From: Palaemon carinicauda
Lineage: Eukaryota; Arthropoda; Malacostraca; Decapoda; Palaemonidae
Direction of reading: 5' to 3'
NCBI RefSeq assembly: GCF_036898095.1
Contig: NC_090751.1
Coordinates: forward strand, 51,814,948-51,878,947
Length of the DNA: 64,000 nucleotides
A program made the translations under genes and the position numbers. A model generated the notes under the pieces. It was given only the letters and a program-made list of their open reading frames with translations, was not told the DNA's origin and did not search any database. Shown in pieces: positions 54,251 through 64,000 of this stretch (position 1 is its first letter; every line of letters starts with the position of its first letter).

Positions 54251-54942
54251 CCATCTGATGTTTTTAATAGAGGTTACAAGTGTACTACCCAATTGACCGT
54301 CTGTTTAAAATGACAGAAACCCAACATAACACTAGAAAAATTACTTCATGGGAGGTGGATTGGAGTCAACACTTGCTCCTCTTAAAGTCTAAATGTTCTG
54401 ACATTTTGGATTTTAAACCAGCCAGAGTGGTTATAGGAACTTCCCTCCTAAGGATAACTCTCTTATAAAAGGACAAGGGTTTGTATTAATGTTAGAATAA
54501 ATATAAAATTTTTTCAAGTTTGAATTGCATTTTTCCTAAGTTTACAAGCCTGGGCCCTGCAAATCCTAGGAGGAAGGGGCTATTTAGTAATTTGGTAGGA
54601 GAGTGCGGCTTCCCTGCTACCCGCCAATAACCAATGACACTTTTTTGTAACTTTTAACAGCTGAGTTTCTAGCTTTGCTGAAATCATACTTTAGAAGGTC
54701 TTATGTTTGTTTAGTTAAGACATATACACATTATTTTGAAAGAATTGTGATTTTTTTTACTGTATATATTACCTATTATGAACTCTTTGTTGCATCTAAT
54801 CATAAAGGTTGGACTTCTCAATTTAGATAAATTACAGCTGTAATTTATATTATTTATTATATCAAAGCATTATAAATGAAGAATGTTGAAATTGGGGTTT
54901 TTAACATTTTAATTCCTTAGTTGATAACTGTTTATTATTATT

Positions 54943-55245
54943 AAATGCTAAGCTACAACCTTAGTTGGAAAAGCAGAATGCTATAAGCCCATGGGCCCCA
55001 ACAGGGAAAATAGCCCAGTGAAAAAAGGAAATAAAGAAAAATAAAAGTATTTGAGTATATTAGCAACATTAAGATGAATATTTCCTATAAAAACTATAAA
55101 AACTTTAAAAAACAAGAGGAAGAGAAACTAGATAGAAGTGTGCCCGAGTTTACCCTCAAGCAAGAGAACTCTAACCCAAGACAGTGGAAGACCATGGTAC
55201 AGAGGCTATGGCACTATCCAAGATAGAAAATGATAGAAAAAATAA
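54943..55245 (+). repeat. Dispersed decapod-type repeat, copy 3
   Basis: This copy shares GCTAAGCTACAACCTTAGTT, GCTATAAGCCCATGGGC and CAACAGGGAAAATAGCCCAG with the other copies. It continues into CAAGCAAGAGAACTCTAACC and GTGGAAGACCATGGTACAGA, segments absent from copies 1 and 2. It ends only ~40 bp before the RagC exon. Confidence 0.75.
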
Positions 55246-55283
55246 CATATTTAGTCATTAATTTTTTTCCTTCCTCACTTCAG

Positions 55284-55453
55284 GCTTCGTATAGTCAAGA
55301 AGATGAAGAACATTACCGAGGAGAATTCGGAGCCAGCTTTGTTGGCTCCTATCCGAAGGATTATGTATATGGACCTGAAGATCCCGACCAAGATATTTCC
55401 AATATTTTTTCTTCAGATCAGAAGCCGAAGATATTGCTCATGGGTCTTAGACG
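55284..55453 (+). CDS. RRAGC: Rag GTPase C/D, N-terminal coding exon (partial gene)
   Basis: This 170-bp block is open and flanked by a pyrimidine-rich acceptor ending CACTTCAG and a donor GTATGT. It is phase 0 at the acceptor and phase 2 at the donor. It encodes ASYSQEDEEHYRGEF, then GSYPKDYVYG and DQKPKILLMGLRR. RagC/RagD proteins have an acidic N terminus with SYPKDY/F, followed by KP(R/K)ILLMGLRRSGKSS; the exon ends exactly where the P-loop continues. Rag C/D heterodimerises with Rag A/B at the lysosome and recruits mTORC1 in response to amino acids. The initiator exon and later exons are not seen in this window. C versus D cannot be decided; invertebrates usually have one RagC-D gene. 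Confidence 0.85.
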
Positions 55454-55983
55454 GTATGTTTATGTCTGTACAAGTTGTTAGTCAAGTTTAGAGTTGAAGG
55501 TGATAATACAATTGTATGCCTACAGTTGCAGATTCAATGGCTGTCTGCGGAAGCAACATATCATTATAGTAATACAGTTATGAATGGGACTTAGTAATAC
55601 TTAGTGATCTATTGACTGTAGATCTGTACTATCCATGCCTACAGTAATAGTTAATGTACCGTACTATGGTTTGTCACCCCCAAACCTTTGTTGGATGAGT
55701 AATTTTGTTTTTCATTCCTCCTTTCTTGTTGATTTTTATTGGAGTTGCACAAGTAACTTTATTGTAGATAGCATTGTTATCAGCTTTTGGATTAGATTAT
55801 AAAAGTGAATATTAAGAATTTTTTTAATGATTTTTATAAAAAGCTTTATTGTTGAGTAAACTTTCTATTGACTACAGTATGTAGCATTAGCTCCTGGAAT
55901 GCAAACTGAGGGGTAGGATTTTTAATGCATAAGGAAATGCTAGAGTCAGCATGAAGATGTTGAAATTAATAATAGTTATTTTT
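55454..55983 (+). other. Intron after the RagC exon
   Basis: It begins GTATGTTTATG. The sequence is AT-rich and non-coding and runs into element A2. No next exon was found up to 64 kb, so the intron is at least 8.5 kb. Confidence 0.7.
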
Positions 55984-56150
55984 AAATATTTAACTTAGCC
56001 GGTGAATATATAATAGCTGCTACTCAGCGGCTCGACAGAAAACACACTCAAAAACTCGCGAGCGATCGCTATGAAGGTTGCGGGTGTGACCACCAGTGCC
56101 AACTATCGGCCAGATACCACTTTTGCATGTAAACAAACTCTTCAATTCTT
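55984..56150 (+). repeat. A2 left inverted terminal repeat
   Basis: This is the inverse match of ~62180-62340. It differs from A1's by shared changes in both arms, such as CACCAGTGCC and the shorter AAAAA run. Confidence 0.88.
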
Positions 56151-56385
56151 CTCTGTCGACCTTGACGACAAGACGTATCATTACTCGCTGTAGAACCTGG
56201 AGTTTTCTCAACATATTTGGTGAAGTACTTCATTTTGGTTTGAGCTTTCGCAGTACAGGTGTTTTATCTTCAACTTAAATCTTGAACTCGTTTTTGGATA
56301 GATTTAATTTTTGATGACTTTGGATTGTTTTTTGGACTTTCCTTGACTTTTAAATGGCCGACCCTTCCCTTAGTACGGAAGTGTG

Positions 56386-57412
56386 TTTTGGCTTTTAGCA
56401 ATTATCTTATCACGTTATAAATTAATTATAGATTTTCCTCTATATATTTTATATCTCACCCGCCTTTATTAGGCCTCTTCGATTAGCTTTCCATTTATAA
56501 TAAACATCAAGATAAATTTTAATGATTTGTTTATATGCGACCTTTCCTGAGAGTAGGCGGTCCTAACTTGGAAACCGAAGTTAAACAACGTTGAGCCCTT
56601 TCAATCGTAAATAACTTTTACAGAGCTAATGATTTAAAACTTATTAAATGAATATTTTTTAGTAGATATTTTATGAAAGATTTTCTTTGAATAGTCTTCG
56701 TACTGTTTTAAAGATGAACTAATGTTTAGTTTATTTATGCTACGCAGTTTGCGCTCTATCGTTACGATAGAGAGAGAGAGTATCACGGTTTCACTTTGCA
56801 GAAAGAGTAAATCGATTCTGACGTTTTGTTCATTCTTCTTTCAAAGCTTAAATGTTTTAAATTCTATTTTAAAGGAACCTTTTAATTGAAAAACCTTTCA
56901 GTTTTTTCCTTTGGTCAAATAACCTGTTTTTTGACGAAACGTAAGTGGGCTCTTCTCTTCGGTGCGAAATCAAGAGAGAGAGAGAGATAGAGACGGAGGG
57001 AGAGAGAGGAGAGAGAACGTTCCGATCTTTATCTCGTCCCAAGCGAGTAACTTTGTTCTCGAGTTACTCTCGTCCCTAGTCTCTGTACGGGGAGAAAGGA
57101 TAAAACGTTTTTAGTTTTTATTCTCGTCCCAAGGCACTGTACGGTGAGAGATTGAACACGTAGTTTTGAATGAACTAGTGTTTAGTCTCTTCACCAGCCA
57201 CTGATCTTTTTATCTTAAAATATGTTTACTGTTTTTTTGTTGGTATTAATGTGCTTACATTATACGACTGATTTCGCAATTATAACCTTTTGATGAGGGT
57301 AGAATTGCGTGCTTCAGGTAGAAATCAGTTTTATTCATACCTAATGTGAATTGTTAAAAAATTCGATTTCAGTGAAATAAGTGCAAAACAGAAAATCGTA
57401 GTGATAAAGTGA
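56386..57412. other. 1-kb unrelated segment inside A2 Gag
   Basis: AT-rich sequence with GAGA-type runs near 56770 and 56975-57015 and no ORF. It substitutes for ~435 bp of Gag (Cys module and coiled-coil region) in A1. It contains a 5S rRNA-like stretch at 56559-56598. It may be an alternative 5' leader acquired by recombination, or an insertion-deletion. Confidence 0.7.
56559..56598 (+). other. 5S rRNA-like fragment
   Basis: AACCGAAGTTAAACAACGTT closely resembles the eukaryotic 5S rRNA internal-promoter region (ACCGAAGTTAAGCAACGT), and the preceding GGTCCT also fits. Only ~40 nt align by eye and the rest of 5S is absent, so it is not a functional rRNA gene. Confidence 0.5.
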
Positions 57413-58987
57413 TATTGCGCAAAGTGTTATCAGTGTTGCGACCGAGGGTTCGTCTGTTCGTGCCTGTCGTTCGCCTAGTCCGGGACCTCTTGCAAGCTCC
57501 CAAGCCCAGGGGAGAAGTAATGTCGTACGACTTATGAGTTCGAGAGGCCTTGATCAGCGAACAGACGTTCCCTCTATGGTATCAGGCGTATCTCACCAAG
57601 ATCACCCCTACCATAAGGCGAGAGAGACGATTTTCTCCTCGTCATCCGAAGGCTTTTCGCATAAGAAACCGTGGAACAAGGTTTCGAGGCCCTTTAAGCG
57701 AAAGTCAGTCCTTTCAGAACAGGTCCAGCGTCCTGGTTTTAACTATTAGGACAGCTCTGACCCTATGCAGTCATCGGAAGACTGCTCGCCGACTAAACAA
57801 AAGCGTAACACAGACTCCGAGAGTCTTTTTGTAGGCAAGGTTTTGCAGTCACAGACATTACCCTCTCTCTTACCGCAACCATTCCCGTTGATCCTAAATG
57901 GGTTGTACGGCAAGACATGCAGAATAAGCTTGCCTCCCTTATGGAAGACTATTCTGCCGATAAGTCCGTTGAGCCTAGCCGTTTATCTCATCGAGATCCT
58001 GGCCTTCAGCCACCCAAACGTTCCTTTGTGCGTCCTGTTGACGTTGGCGTAGCCAAGTCACATCAGTCAGGTTGTTTAGAACCACACTCGATGCGGTCTC
58101 GTGTGGATTTTCAGCCGCATTTGGACGTTAGGCCACTTGCTGATGCTCCTGTTGACGTTCAGGACGTTCGCCAACCATCGGAGTTGACTTGTTTTGACGC
58201 TGAGCGTCAACCTCCGCATTCTAGAGTTGTTTTGACTGCTCAGACTAGGCGGTCAAAGCAGTCTCGAGTGGACGCTGTGCGTCCTCACGCACCTGTTGTT
58301 GTTGACAGTTCACAGACTGTCAAGCAGTTACATGACGTTGCGTCCTGGTCCGCTACTAATGCACCAGTGCGTGTGGACTCTGCTTGTAAAGCATTGCCAC
58401 CACGGTAGGTCTCTCCCTTGCTTGAGACTCGGCTATTGTCGGACAAGGCTCCTTCAGATGAGGAAGTTGCTGTTCCCCCTCCTACTGATATTCCCTTGAG
58501 GACTCTGTCAGACGGAGAGGAGCCTAAAGCTGCTTAGCCCTCTATGGACTTTAAATAAATCATACTGATTTTTAAGGATCTTTGTCCGGATCTTTTTGTA
58601 ACTGCTGCTCCTCGTTCGCCTAAACGTCAGAGTTTACACTAGGCCTAGATACTTCAAAGCCGTTGTTTTATAAGCTAGTGCTCTCTCGCTCTTCTAAGAG
58701 AGCTTTACGTTTGCTAGGCGACTGGTTTATCACCAGGAGGAGTTTGGGGGAGACAGCCTTTGCTTTCCCTACTTTTAAGCTGGCTTATAGAGCGAGAGTC
58801 TGATATGACACGAGAGAAGTTCTCGGCTTGGGAGTTCCTGCCTCTGCCCAGATAGACTTCTCAAACCTCATAGACTCTCCCTGGCGCCTGGCCATGAGAC
58901 GCTCCAAGATTTTATGGTCGACTTCAGAGCTATTTTCGAGCCTTTGAAGTTTTGCTGTACAATTATGTCATGCATAAACAAGGCTTT

Positions 58988-59085
58988 CAGGGATGGCTCC
59001 TATGATCTGACAGCCACGTTCTCTGCAGGAACAAGTCCCTCAGGGATGGCTCCAATGATCTGGCAGCCATGTTCACTGCAGGAGT
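58988..59085 (+). repeat. 53-bp tandem duplication in A2
   Basis: CAGGGATGGCTCC...CTGCAGGA occurs twice with a 53-bp period and ~10% divergence, at the point where Gag sequence is joined to the RT core. The period is not a multiple of three. Confidence 0.85.
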
Positions 59086-59159
59086 ACGTAAGAGGCAAGT
59101 ACGCTCAATATGTTCATTGTCAAGACAAACTTCACGATGAAGTCTACCAGGCTGTCTTG

Positions 59160-60775
59160 ACAGCATTTATGGAAGGCGACTGGATGGTCTCTCTCGACAT
59201 TCAGGAGGCATACTTCCACATTCCTATACACCCGGATTCCCAACCGTTTCTGAGGTTTGTTTACAGGAATGTGGGGTACCAGTTTCGAGCCCTGTGCTTT
59301 GGCCTCAGTCCTGCTCCTCTCGGGTTTACGAGGCTCATGAGGAATGTGGCAAAATCCCTCCATCTATCGGGGATCTGAGCCTCCCTGTACTTGGACGACT
59401 GGCTTCTCAGAGCATCGTCCAGTCTTCGCTGTCTGCAGGATCTGCATTGGACGTTGAGTCTGGCCAGGGAGTTGGGACTTTTGGTCAACCTAAAAGTCCC
59501 AACTGATCCCATCCCAGATTATTCTATATTTGGGGATGGAGATTCGCAGTCCAGTTTTTTTCGGGCTTTTCCGTCTGCCACCGAATAGAACAAGCCCTGC
59601 TCGAAGTCCAACTGATGCTGAAAAGAAAACGTTTGTTCAGTCAGGAGTTGGAACAGTCTCTAAGGGACTCTCTCATCCCTGGAGCAGTTTGTCTCACTAG
59701 GGAGACTACACCTTCTGCCTCTCCGGTTCCATCTAGCCTCTCACTGGAACTAGGACAAGACGTTAGAGACGGTATCATTCCCAGTCTCCGAACCAGTAAA
59801 GGCATGCCTGAAATGGTGGGACGGCAATATCAGTCTGAGAGAGGGACTATCCCTAGCAGTCAAGAACCCAAACCACGTGTTGTTCTCAGACGCGTCGGAT
59901 TTGGGTTGGGGTGTGACCCTGGACGGTCGGGAATGCTCGGGTCTGTGGACCTCAAGTCAGAAGAGCATGCACATCAACGGCAAGGAGCTATTAGCAGTCC
60001 ACTTGGCCTTGATGATATTCGAAAGCTTCTTCGAAACTAAGTGGTAGAGGTCAACTCAGACAACACCACAACTTTGGCGTACATCTCCAAGGAAGGAGGC
60101 ACACACTCCTTCACGCTGCTCGAGATCGCAAGGGACCTTCTCTTATGGTCAAGAGATCGAGGCATCTCCCTGTTGACGAGATTCATCCAGGGGGACTTGA
60201 ACGTCTTGGCAGACTGTCTCAGTCGGAGGGGTCAGGTGATACACACGGAATGGACCCTCCACAAGGACGTGGGCAAGAGTCTTTGGGCTACTTGGGGTCA
60301 ACCCACCATAGACCTCTTTGCCTCCTCGTTGACCAAAAGGTTACCAATCTATTGCTCTCCAGTCCTAGATACAGAAGCAATCCACATAAACGCGTTTCTA
60401 CTGGATTGGTCTCTTCTGGACTTATAGGCATTCCCACCATTCAAGATAGTCAACAGGGTACTGCAGAAGTTCGCCTCTCACGAAGGGACAAGGTTGACGT
60501 TGGTTGCTACCCTCTGGCCCGCGAGAGAGTGGTTCACCGAGGTACTTCAATGGCTGGTAGACTTTCCAAGAAGTCCCCCTCTAAGGGTAGATCTGTTACG
60601 TCAGCCCCACGTAAAGAATGTGCATCAAAGCCTCCCCACTCTTCGTCTGACTTCCTTCAGTCTATCGAAAGACACTCAAGAACTCGAGGCTTTTCGAAGG
60701 AGGCAGCCAGTGCGATTGCAAGAGCGAGGAGAGCTTCTACCATTAGAGTATACCAGTCGAAGTGGGAAGTCTTTT
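59160..60775 (+). pseudogene. A2 RT-RNase H-MT remnant
   Basis: The RT core starts directly at DWMVSLDIQEAYFHIPIH, with the upstream fingers deleted. A TGA at 59376, where the family has CGA (IRASL), precedes YLDD at 59388-59399. RNase H is at ~59890-60230 in two frames (SDNTTTLAYIS, LNVLADCLSRRG). The methyltransferase-like part (TIDLFASSLTKRLPIY) runs to a stop at ~60427 and on in the same region with LVATLWPAREWF. Confidence 0.85.
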
Positions 60776-61724
60776 GAGATTGGTGCAAGTCAGCATCTGT
60801 GTCCTCGTCCAGTACCTCTGTAGCCCAAATCGCAGATTTTCTTTTACATCTGAGAAAGGTTCGCTCCCTTTCAAATCCCACGATTAAGGGCTACAGGAGC
60901 ATGTTGGCTTCAGTCTTTCGACATAGAGGCTTAGATCTTTCCAACAATAAAGATCTCCAAGATCTCCTTAAGTCTTTCGAGACCTCTAAGGAACGTCGTT
61001 TGGCAACTCCTGGATGGAACTTAGACGTGGTCCTAAGGTTCCTCATGTCAGACAGGTTGAGCCATTACATTCAGCCTCCCTGAAGGATCTCACCCTCAAG
61101 ACACTTTTCCTAGTGTGCTTGGCTTCGGCTAAAAGGGTCAGTGAACTTCATGCCTTCAGTAAGAACATCGGTTTTTTCTACAGAAAAAGCCACTTGTTCA
61201 CTTCAACTTGGTTTCCTGGCCAAAAAATGAACTGCCCTCTCGTCCTTGGCCTAAATCTTTTGATATTCCTTGCTTATCAGAGATCGTAGGCAACGAATTG
61301 GAAAGAGTATTATGGCCTGTTAGAGCTCTTAAGTTCTATTTAGCTCGTACTAAGTCATTACGAGGTAAATCTGAGGCATTATGGTGCTCTGTTGAGAAAC
61401 CATCATTGCCTATGTCAAAGAATACTTTGTCATATTTTATCAGATTTTTTAATACGAGAAGCTCATTCTCACTTGAATTAGAAAGACCGATGGTTGCTTA
61501 AGGTTAAGACGCACGAAGTTAGAACTATAGCAACCTCCGTGGCCTTCAAGCAAAATAAATCTTTGCAAAGTATTATGGACGCGACTTTTTGGAGAAGCAA
61601 GTCAGTGTTCGCGTCATTTTACTTAAAAGATGTCCAGACTCTTTACGAGGACTGCTACACACTGGGTCCATTCGTTGCAGCGAGTGCAGTAGTGGGTGAG
61701 GGTTCTACCACTACATTACCGTAA
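60550..61724 (+). pseudogene. A2 tyrosine recombinase remnant
   Basis: It follows A1 YR closely but has TGA at ~60776 (Arg codon in A1), a 1-nt loss near 61057 and insertions near 61170 and 61225. Catalytic positions are still encoded: AKRVSELHAF, THEVRTIATS (His 61512) and FASFYLKDV (Tyr 61620). Confidence 0.85.
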
Positions 61725-62034
61725 TTCCAATATCCTTTTTAATCTGTCTCTTGAAATGTTTTTTGGGATGTACGGAAGGCTAAGAAGCCTTTCGCGTCCT
61801 TGTTGATTTGGCGGGTGGTCAAAGTCATTTCTGGAGAGCGCCCAGATTAGGGGTTTGATGAGGTCCTGTTAGTATGGGTTGCAACCCTTTATACTTCAGC
61901 TCCTGGGAGTCTTTCAGCATCCAGGTATCTATATATTTTGGTTTTGTTATATTGATAACTGTCTAAAACTCTTAGCTTATACGCTGTAAACTTAATTAAC
62001 TCTGGTCTCTACCCACCGCCTTGGGTGTGAATCA

Positions 62035-62135
62035 GCTATTATATATTCACCGGCTAAGTTAAATATTTAAAAATGATATTTTAATTATAAAATAAATTTT
62101 TGAATATACTCACCCGTTGAATATATAAATTAAAG
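62035..62135. repeat. A2 internal complementary region
   Basis: Its reverse complement reads ...AAAATATCATTTTTAAATAT, showing the exact right-end/left-end junction of the family-A circle. Confidence 0.85.
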
Positions 62136-62179
62136 GCCCTCCCTTCCTCCCCAATAGAGACGCAGCGGGACGAGAAGAA

Positions 62180-62367
62180 TTGAAGGGTTTGTTTACATGC
62201 AAGAGTGGTATCTGGCCGATAGTTGGCGCTGGTGGTCACACCCGCAACCTTCATAGCGATCGCTCGCGAGTTTTTGAGTGTGTTTTCTGTCGAGCCGCTG
62301 AGTAGCAGCTATTATATATTCACCGGGTAAGTATATTCAAAAATTTAATTTATAATTAAAATATCAT
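62180..62367 (-). repeat. A2 right inverted terminal repeat
   Basis: This is the inverse partner of 55984-56150, ending AATTAAAATATCAT. Confidence 0.88.
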
Positions 62368-64000
62368 ATTTCAGATGTTTCTTCTCACTTTCCGCTTCCA
62401 AAACATTTTGGATAAAAATCTATAAACATAAATGTTATCATGTAATTTTATCATAAATGCATGAAACCAAATCCTAGGTTACAACTGGTTTGCTTAAAGA
62501 ATTTACTGCTTTTATCACCTTTTTTGTAATATTATTTATTTAATCTTACACGAATACAAACTTCAGTCATTTAAAAGGGTTACTCCCAGTTCTGTTATGT
62601 ACAACCAGACAAAATAAAAGAAAAATTGTTCAGTTTGATCATAATTGGTTACCTAGCAACTCCACTGCTATGCATTGTTATGTGTTGTGCTGTAGGTTTA
62701 CTTCTCTTCTGTTCGCTGTTACGATAAGAGGTCTCCCCTCTTCACTCTGTGATCACGACATAAGATATTCTCACTGGATTACCGTTATAGTGCATACTGC
62801 TTTGTGTCTTTTTTTTTTTTTTTTTTTTTTTTGTCTTTATCACTCATTGTGCTTATTATCTTTGCTACGATTATGCTTATGAATAGTTAGCGACTGTAGT
62901 GTCATGTAATCTTGACTTGATCGTGATGGTCGCCCTTGTGGCACCTTTATGAGTTGGATTGATGTTGATCTGCTTCCTCTCTGCCCCTGATGCTGTGGCA
63001 AGCGATGTTCTGTGGAATTTCCATGTGAGTATTTTAGGAAATAGCCATCCTCCCAGTGGGAGAAATATAATTTTTGGCGCAAGAAATGAACTATGAGAGA
63101 TAGTTCTTCCTCGTCTTTTTTCCAGTAATGGTATGAAACATAAGCTTTTCTCTGAATCACAAGATATCCTCCACCCTGCACCTTCATTTCTTAAGCCTTC
63201 TATGGCTCCAGTTACGGAGGACAATTGCCAAAAGTATAATTTGATTAGTAATGATCACAGTTTTATAGATGTACAAGTAGTCGTCGACTTATGACCTATG
63301 CGGCTTACGACTGTTTGACGTTACGACTTATTTTTCATTGTGATGACGTCACAAGTCTTTCATGAATAGTACCCTAATAAGAAAACTATTTCCATAGAAA
63401 TAATAAATTTTCTTGTATAAAGATGAATTAATTTATCTTGGTAAGCTAGTACTGTACTGTATTTTCTTTGATTGATAATATACATTATCTATATTAAATA
63501 AAAGATATATGAAGAAAAGTTTTAATATCTGTCTAGTTCTTACTGTATCATATGTCTGGTGACGTCGTATTTATGGGGGAAGCCATGGAAAAAAAGCAGG
63601 AAAATCGAGTGATATCCTTTCAATAGGCTATCGATTAATGGTTAGTATTCCCAAAATTGAAATATTGAGTAACGATACAAAGTATTTCATAGGTCTGTAT
63701 TGGTTGTTATGAATGCTACATAGCATAAATGTGACTTAACAACTAGGATGATATTTATTTGATTAAAGTAAACTTATAGGATAGCTAATTTCTTAAAGTG
63801 ATATATTTTCTTTTCCATTACAAAAATAGAATACTTTTCCTGAGTAGGATAGGATTTTTTCTTTCAAGAAAAACAGAGAATGGATTTACATATTCCGCGA
63901 GTTCATATCACAGCGCACATGTTTGGTGACGTCATATTTCTGGTGGAAGGTGGGTGGCTTATTGAGTGATTTGTTATCAATTCGTTACTGAGTAATCTTA
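62368..64000. other. Non-coding DNA, probably intron
   Basis: No exon of the Rag GTPase or other coding block was recognised. A T-run lies at ~62808-62832. CACGAATACAAACTTCAGTC near 62550 faintly resembles DIRS left ends. A ~27-bp motif (TGTCTGGTGACGTCGTATTT) recurs at 63551 and 63917. The two overlapping 115-codon minus-strand frames at 62840-63224 show no domain. Confidence 0.5.

Larger units (their letters stand above)
43710..54760 (+). mobile_element. Old DIRS element F, split by E
   Basis: The left ITR is in two pieces, 43710-43779 (TGATTTCAGCGAAGCTTGAA) and 49437-49540 (GGTGGGTAGCATGGAAGC). Together they match, inverted, 54590-54720 (GATTTCAGCAAAGCTAGAAA, GGCGGGTAGCAGGGAAGC). A decayed internal complementary region lies at ~54465-54570 (AAAGGACAAGGGTTTGTATT). 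Gag, RT, RNase H and methyltransferase-like remnants occupy 49600-54250; the tyrosine recombinase is missing. Without E, F is about 5.4 kb long. Confidence 0.75.
56354..58960 (+). pseudogene. A2 Gag remnant with replaced 5' segment
   Basis: The start ATGGCCGACCCTTCC is retained at 56354, but within ~30 bp the sequence leaves the A1 Gag. It returns only at ~57412 (GCGCAAAGTGTTATC), where A1 is at ~16548. From there it follows the A1 Gag with stops (for example at 57747) and frameshifts; the frame at 57917-58408 is the longest remnant. After ~58600 it matches the conserved C-terminal block (SRSSKRALRLLGDW region) in broken frames, ending in a 53-bp tandem duplication. Confidence 0.8.
55984..62367 (+). 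mobile_element. DIRS element A2 (degenerate, family A)
   Basis: The ends match A1: AAATATTTAACTTAGCCGG after a T-run, and ...AATTAAAATATCAT at 62367. ITRs carry GCGATCGC and the AAAACACACTCAAAAACTCG block. An internal complementary region lies at ~62035-62135. All three genes are disrupted: about 1 kb of unrelated sequence replaces the Gag 5' part, most of the Gag end and RT start is deleted, and RH and YR carry stops and frameshifts. Confidence 0.9.

Noticed and set aside
56559..56598. A functional 5S rRNA gene
   Set aside because: Only ~40 of ~120 nt match and both ends of 5S are missing. It is kept only as a fragment.
62545..62620. A further DIRS left end (ACACGAATACAAACTTCAGTC and onwards)
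   Set aside because: The resemblance to E/F left ends is faint, and no inverted partner or internal complementary region was found.
62840..63224. Two overlapping 115-codon minus-strand frames
   Set aside because: No recognisable domain, no splice signals and strong AT bias nearby. Possibly a decayed element, but nothing supports a gene.
63335..63935. Repeated TGACGTC-containing motifs (near 63340, 63558 and 63925) as CRE promoter elements
   Set aside because: There is no adjacent gene or transcription start to support a regulatory role. They look like parts of a dispersed repeat.

Overview
This is a repeat-packed piece of an animal nuclear genome. A dispersed repeat with an ATT-microsatellite head (three copies, near 0.2, 8.8 and 54.9 kb) resembles one I associate with caridean and other decapod crustaceans. 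The one recognisable host exon is also most like arthropod versions of its gene. I therefore infer a decapod, probably a shrimp; no search was possible to confirm this. There are no bacterial-type operons and no rRNA, tRNA or CRISPR loci.

Region 1-15.5 kb is AT-rich and holds microsatellites, copies 1 and 2 of the dispersed repeat, and several decayed elements. These are a ~4.9 kb DNA transposon with ~350-bp terminal inverted repeats and a broken ORF (2.2-7.1 kb), a 1.4 kb element with C-run/G-run ends inside repeat copy 2 (9.26-10.63 kb), a ~0.7 kb foldback element (13.2-13.9 kb), and a minus-strand LINE fragment (14.6-15.35 kb).

Region 15.5-42.08 kb can be read as one 5'-truncated LINE carrying RT and RNase H, cut into pieces by tyrosine-recombinase (DIRS-type) retrotransposons. 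Element A1 (15.7-22.0 kb) lies in the LINE RT domain. Element B-outer (22.3-34.26 kb) lies further along the same domain and carries the sister element B-inner (22.47-27.91 kb) inside its left terminal repeat. Element C (35.68-42.05 kb) lies at the LINE 3' tail. These elements have inverted terminal repeats, an internal complementary region that matches the joined ends, a Gag-like ORF with a Cys-rich N terminus, an RT-RNase H-methyltransferase-like ORF in the +1 frame, and a tyrosine recombinase (YR) back in the Gag frame. B-outer and B-inner keep intact RT-RH-MT and YR frames.

Region 42.08-54.8 kb holds a DIRS fragment (D) and an older DIRS element F, whose left terminal repeat was split by another DIRS element, E (43.78-49.44 kb). 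E carries a striking CpG-dense minisatellite in its Gag region.

At 55284-55453 there is a 170-bp exon with good splice sites encoding the N terminus of a RagC/RagD-type GTPase up to the start of its P-loop. A degenerate family-A element, A2 (55.98-62.37 kb), sits in the intron after it. The rest, to 64 kb, shows no gene.
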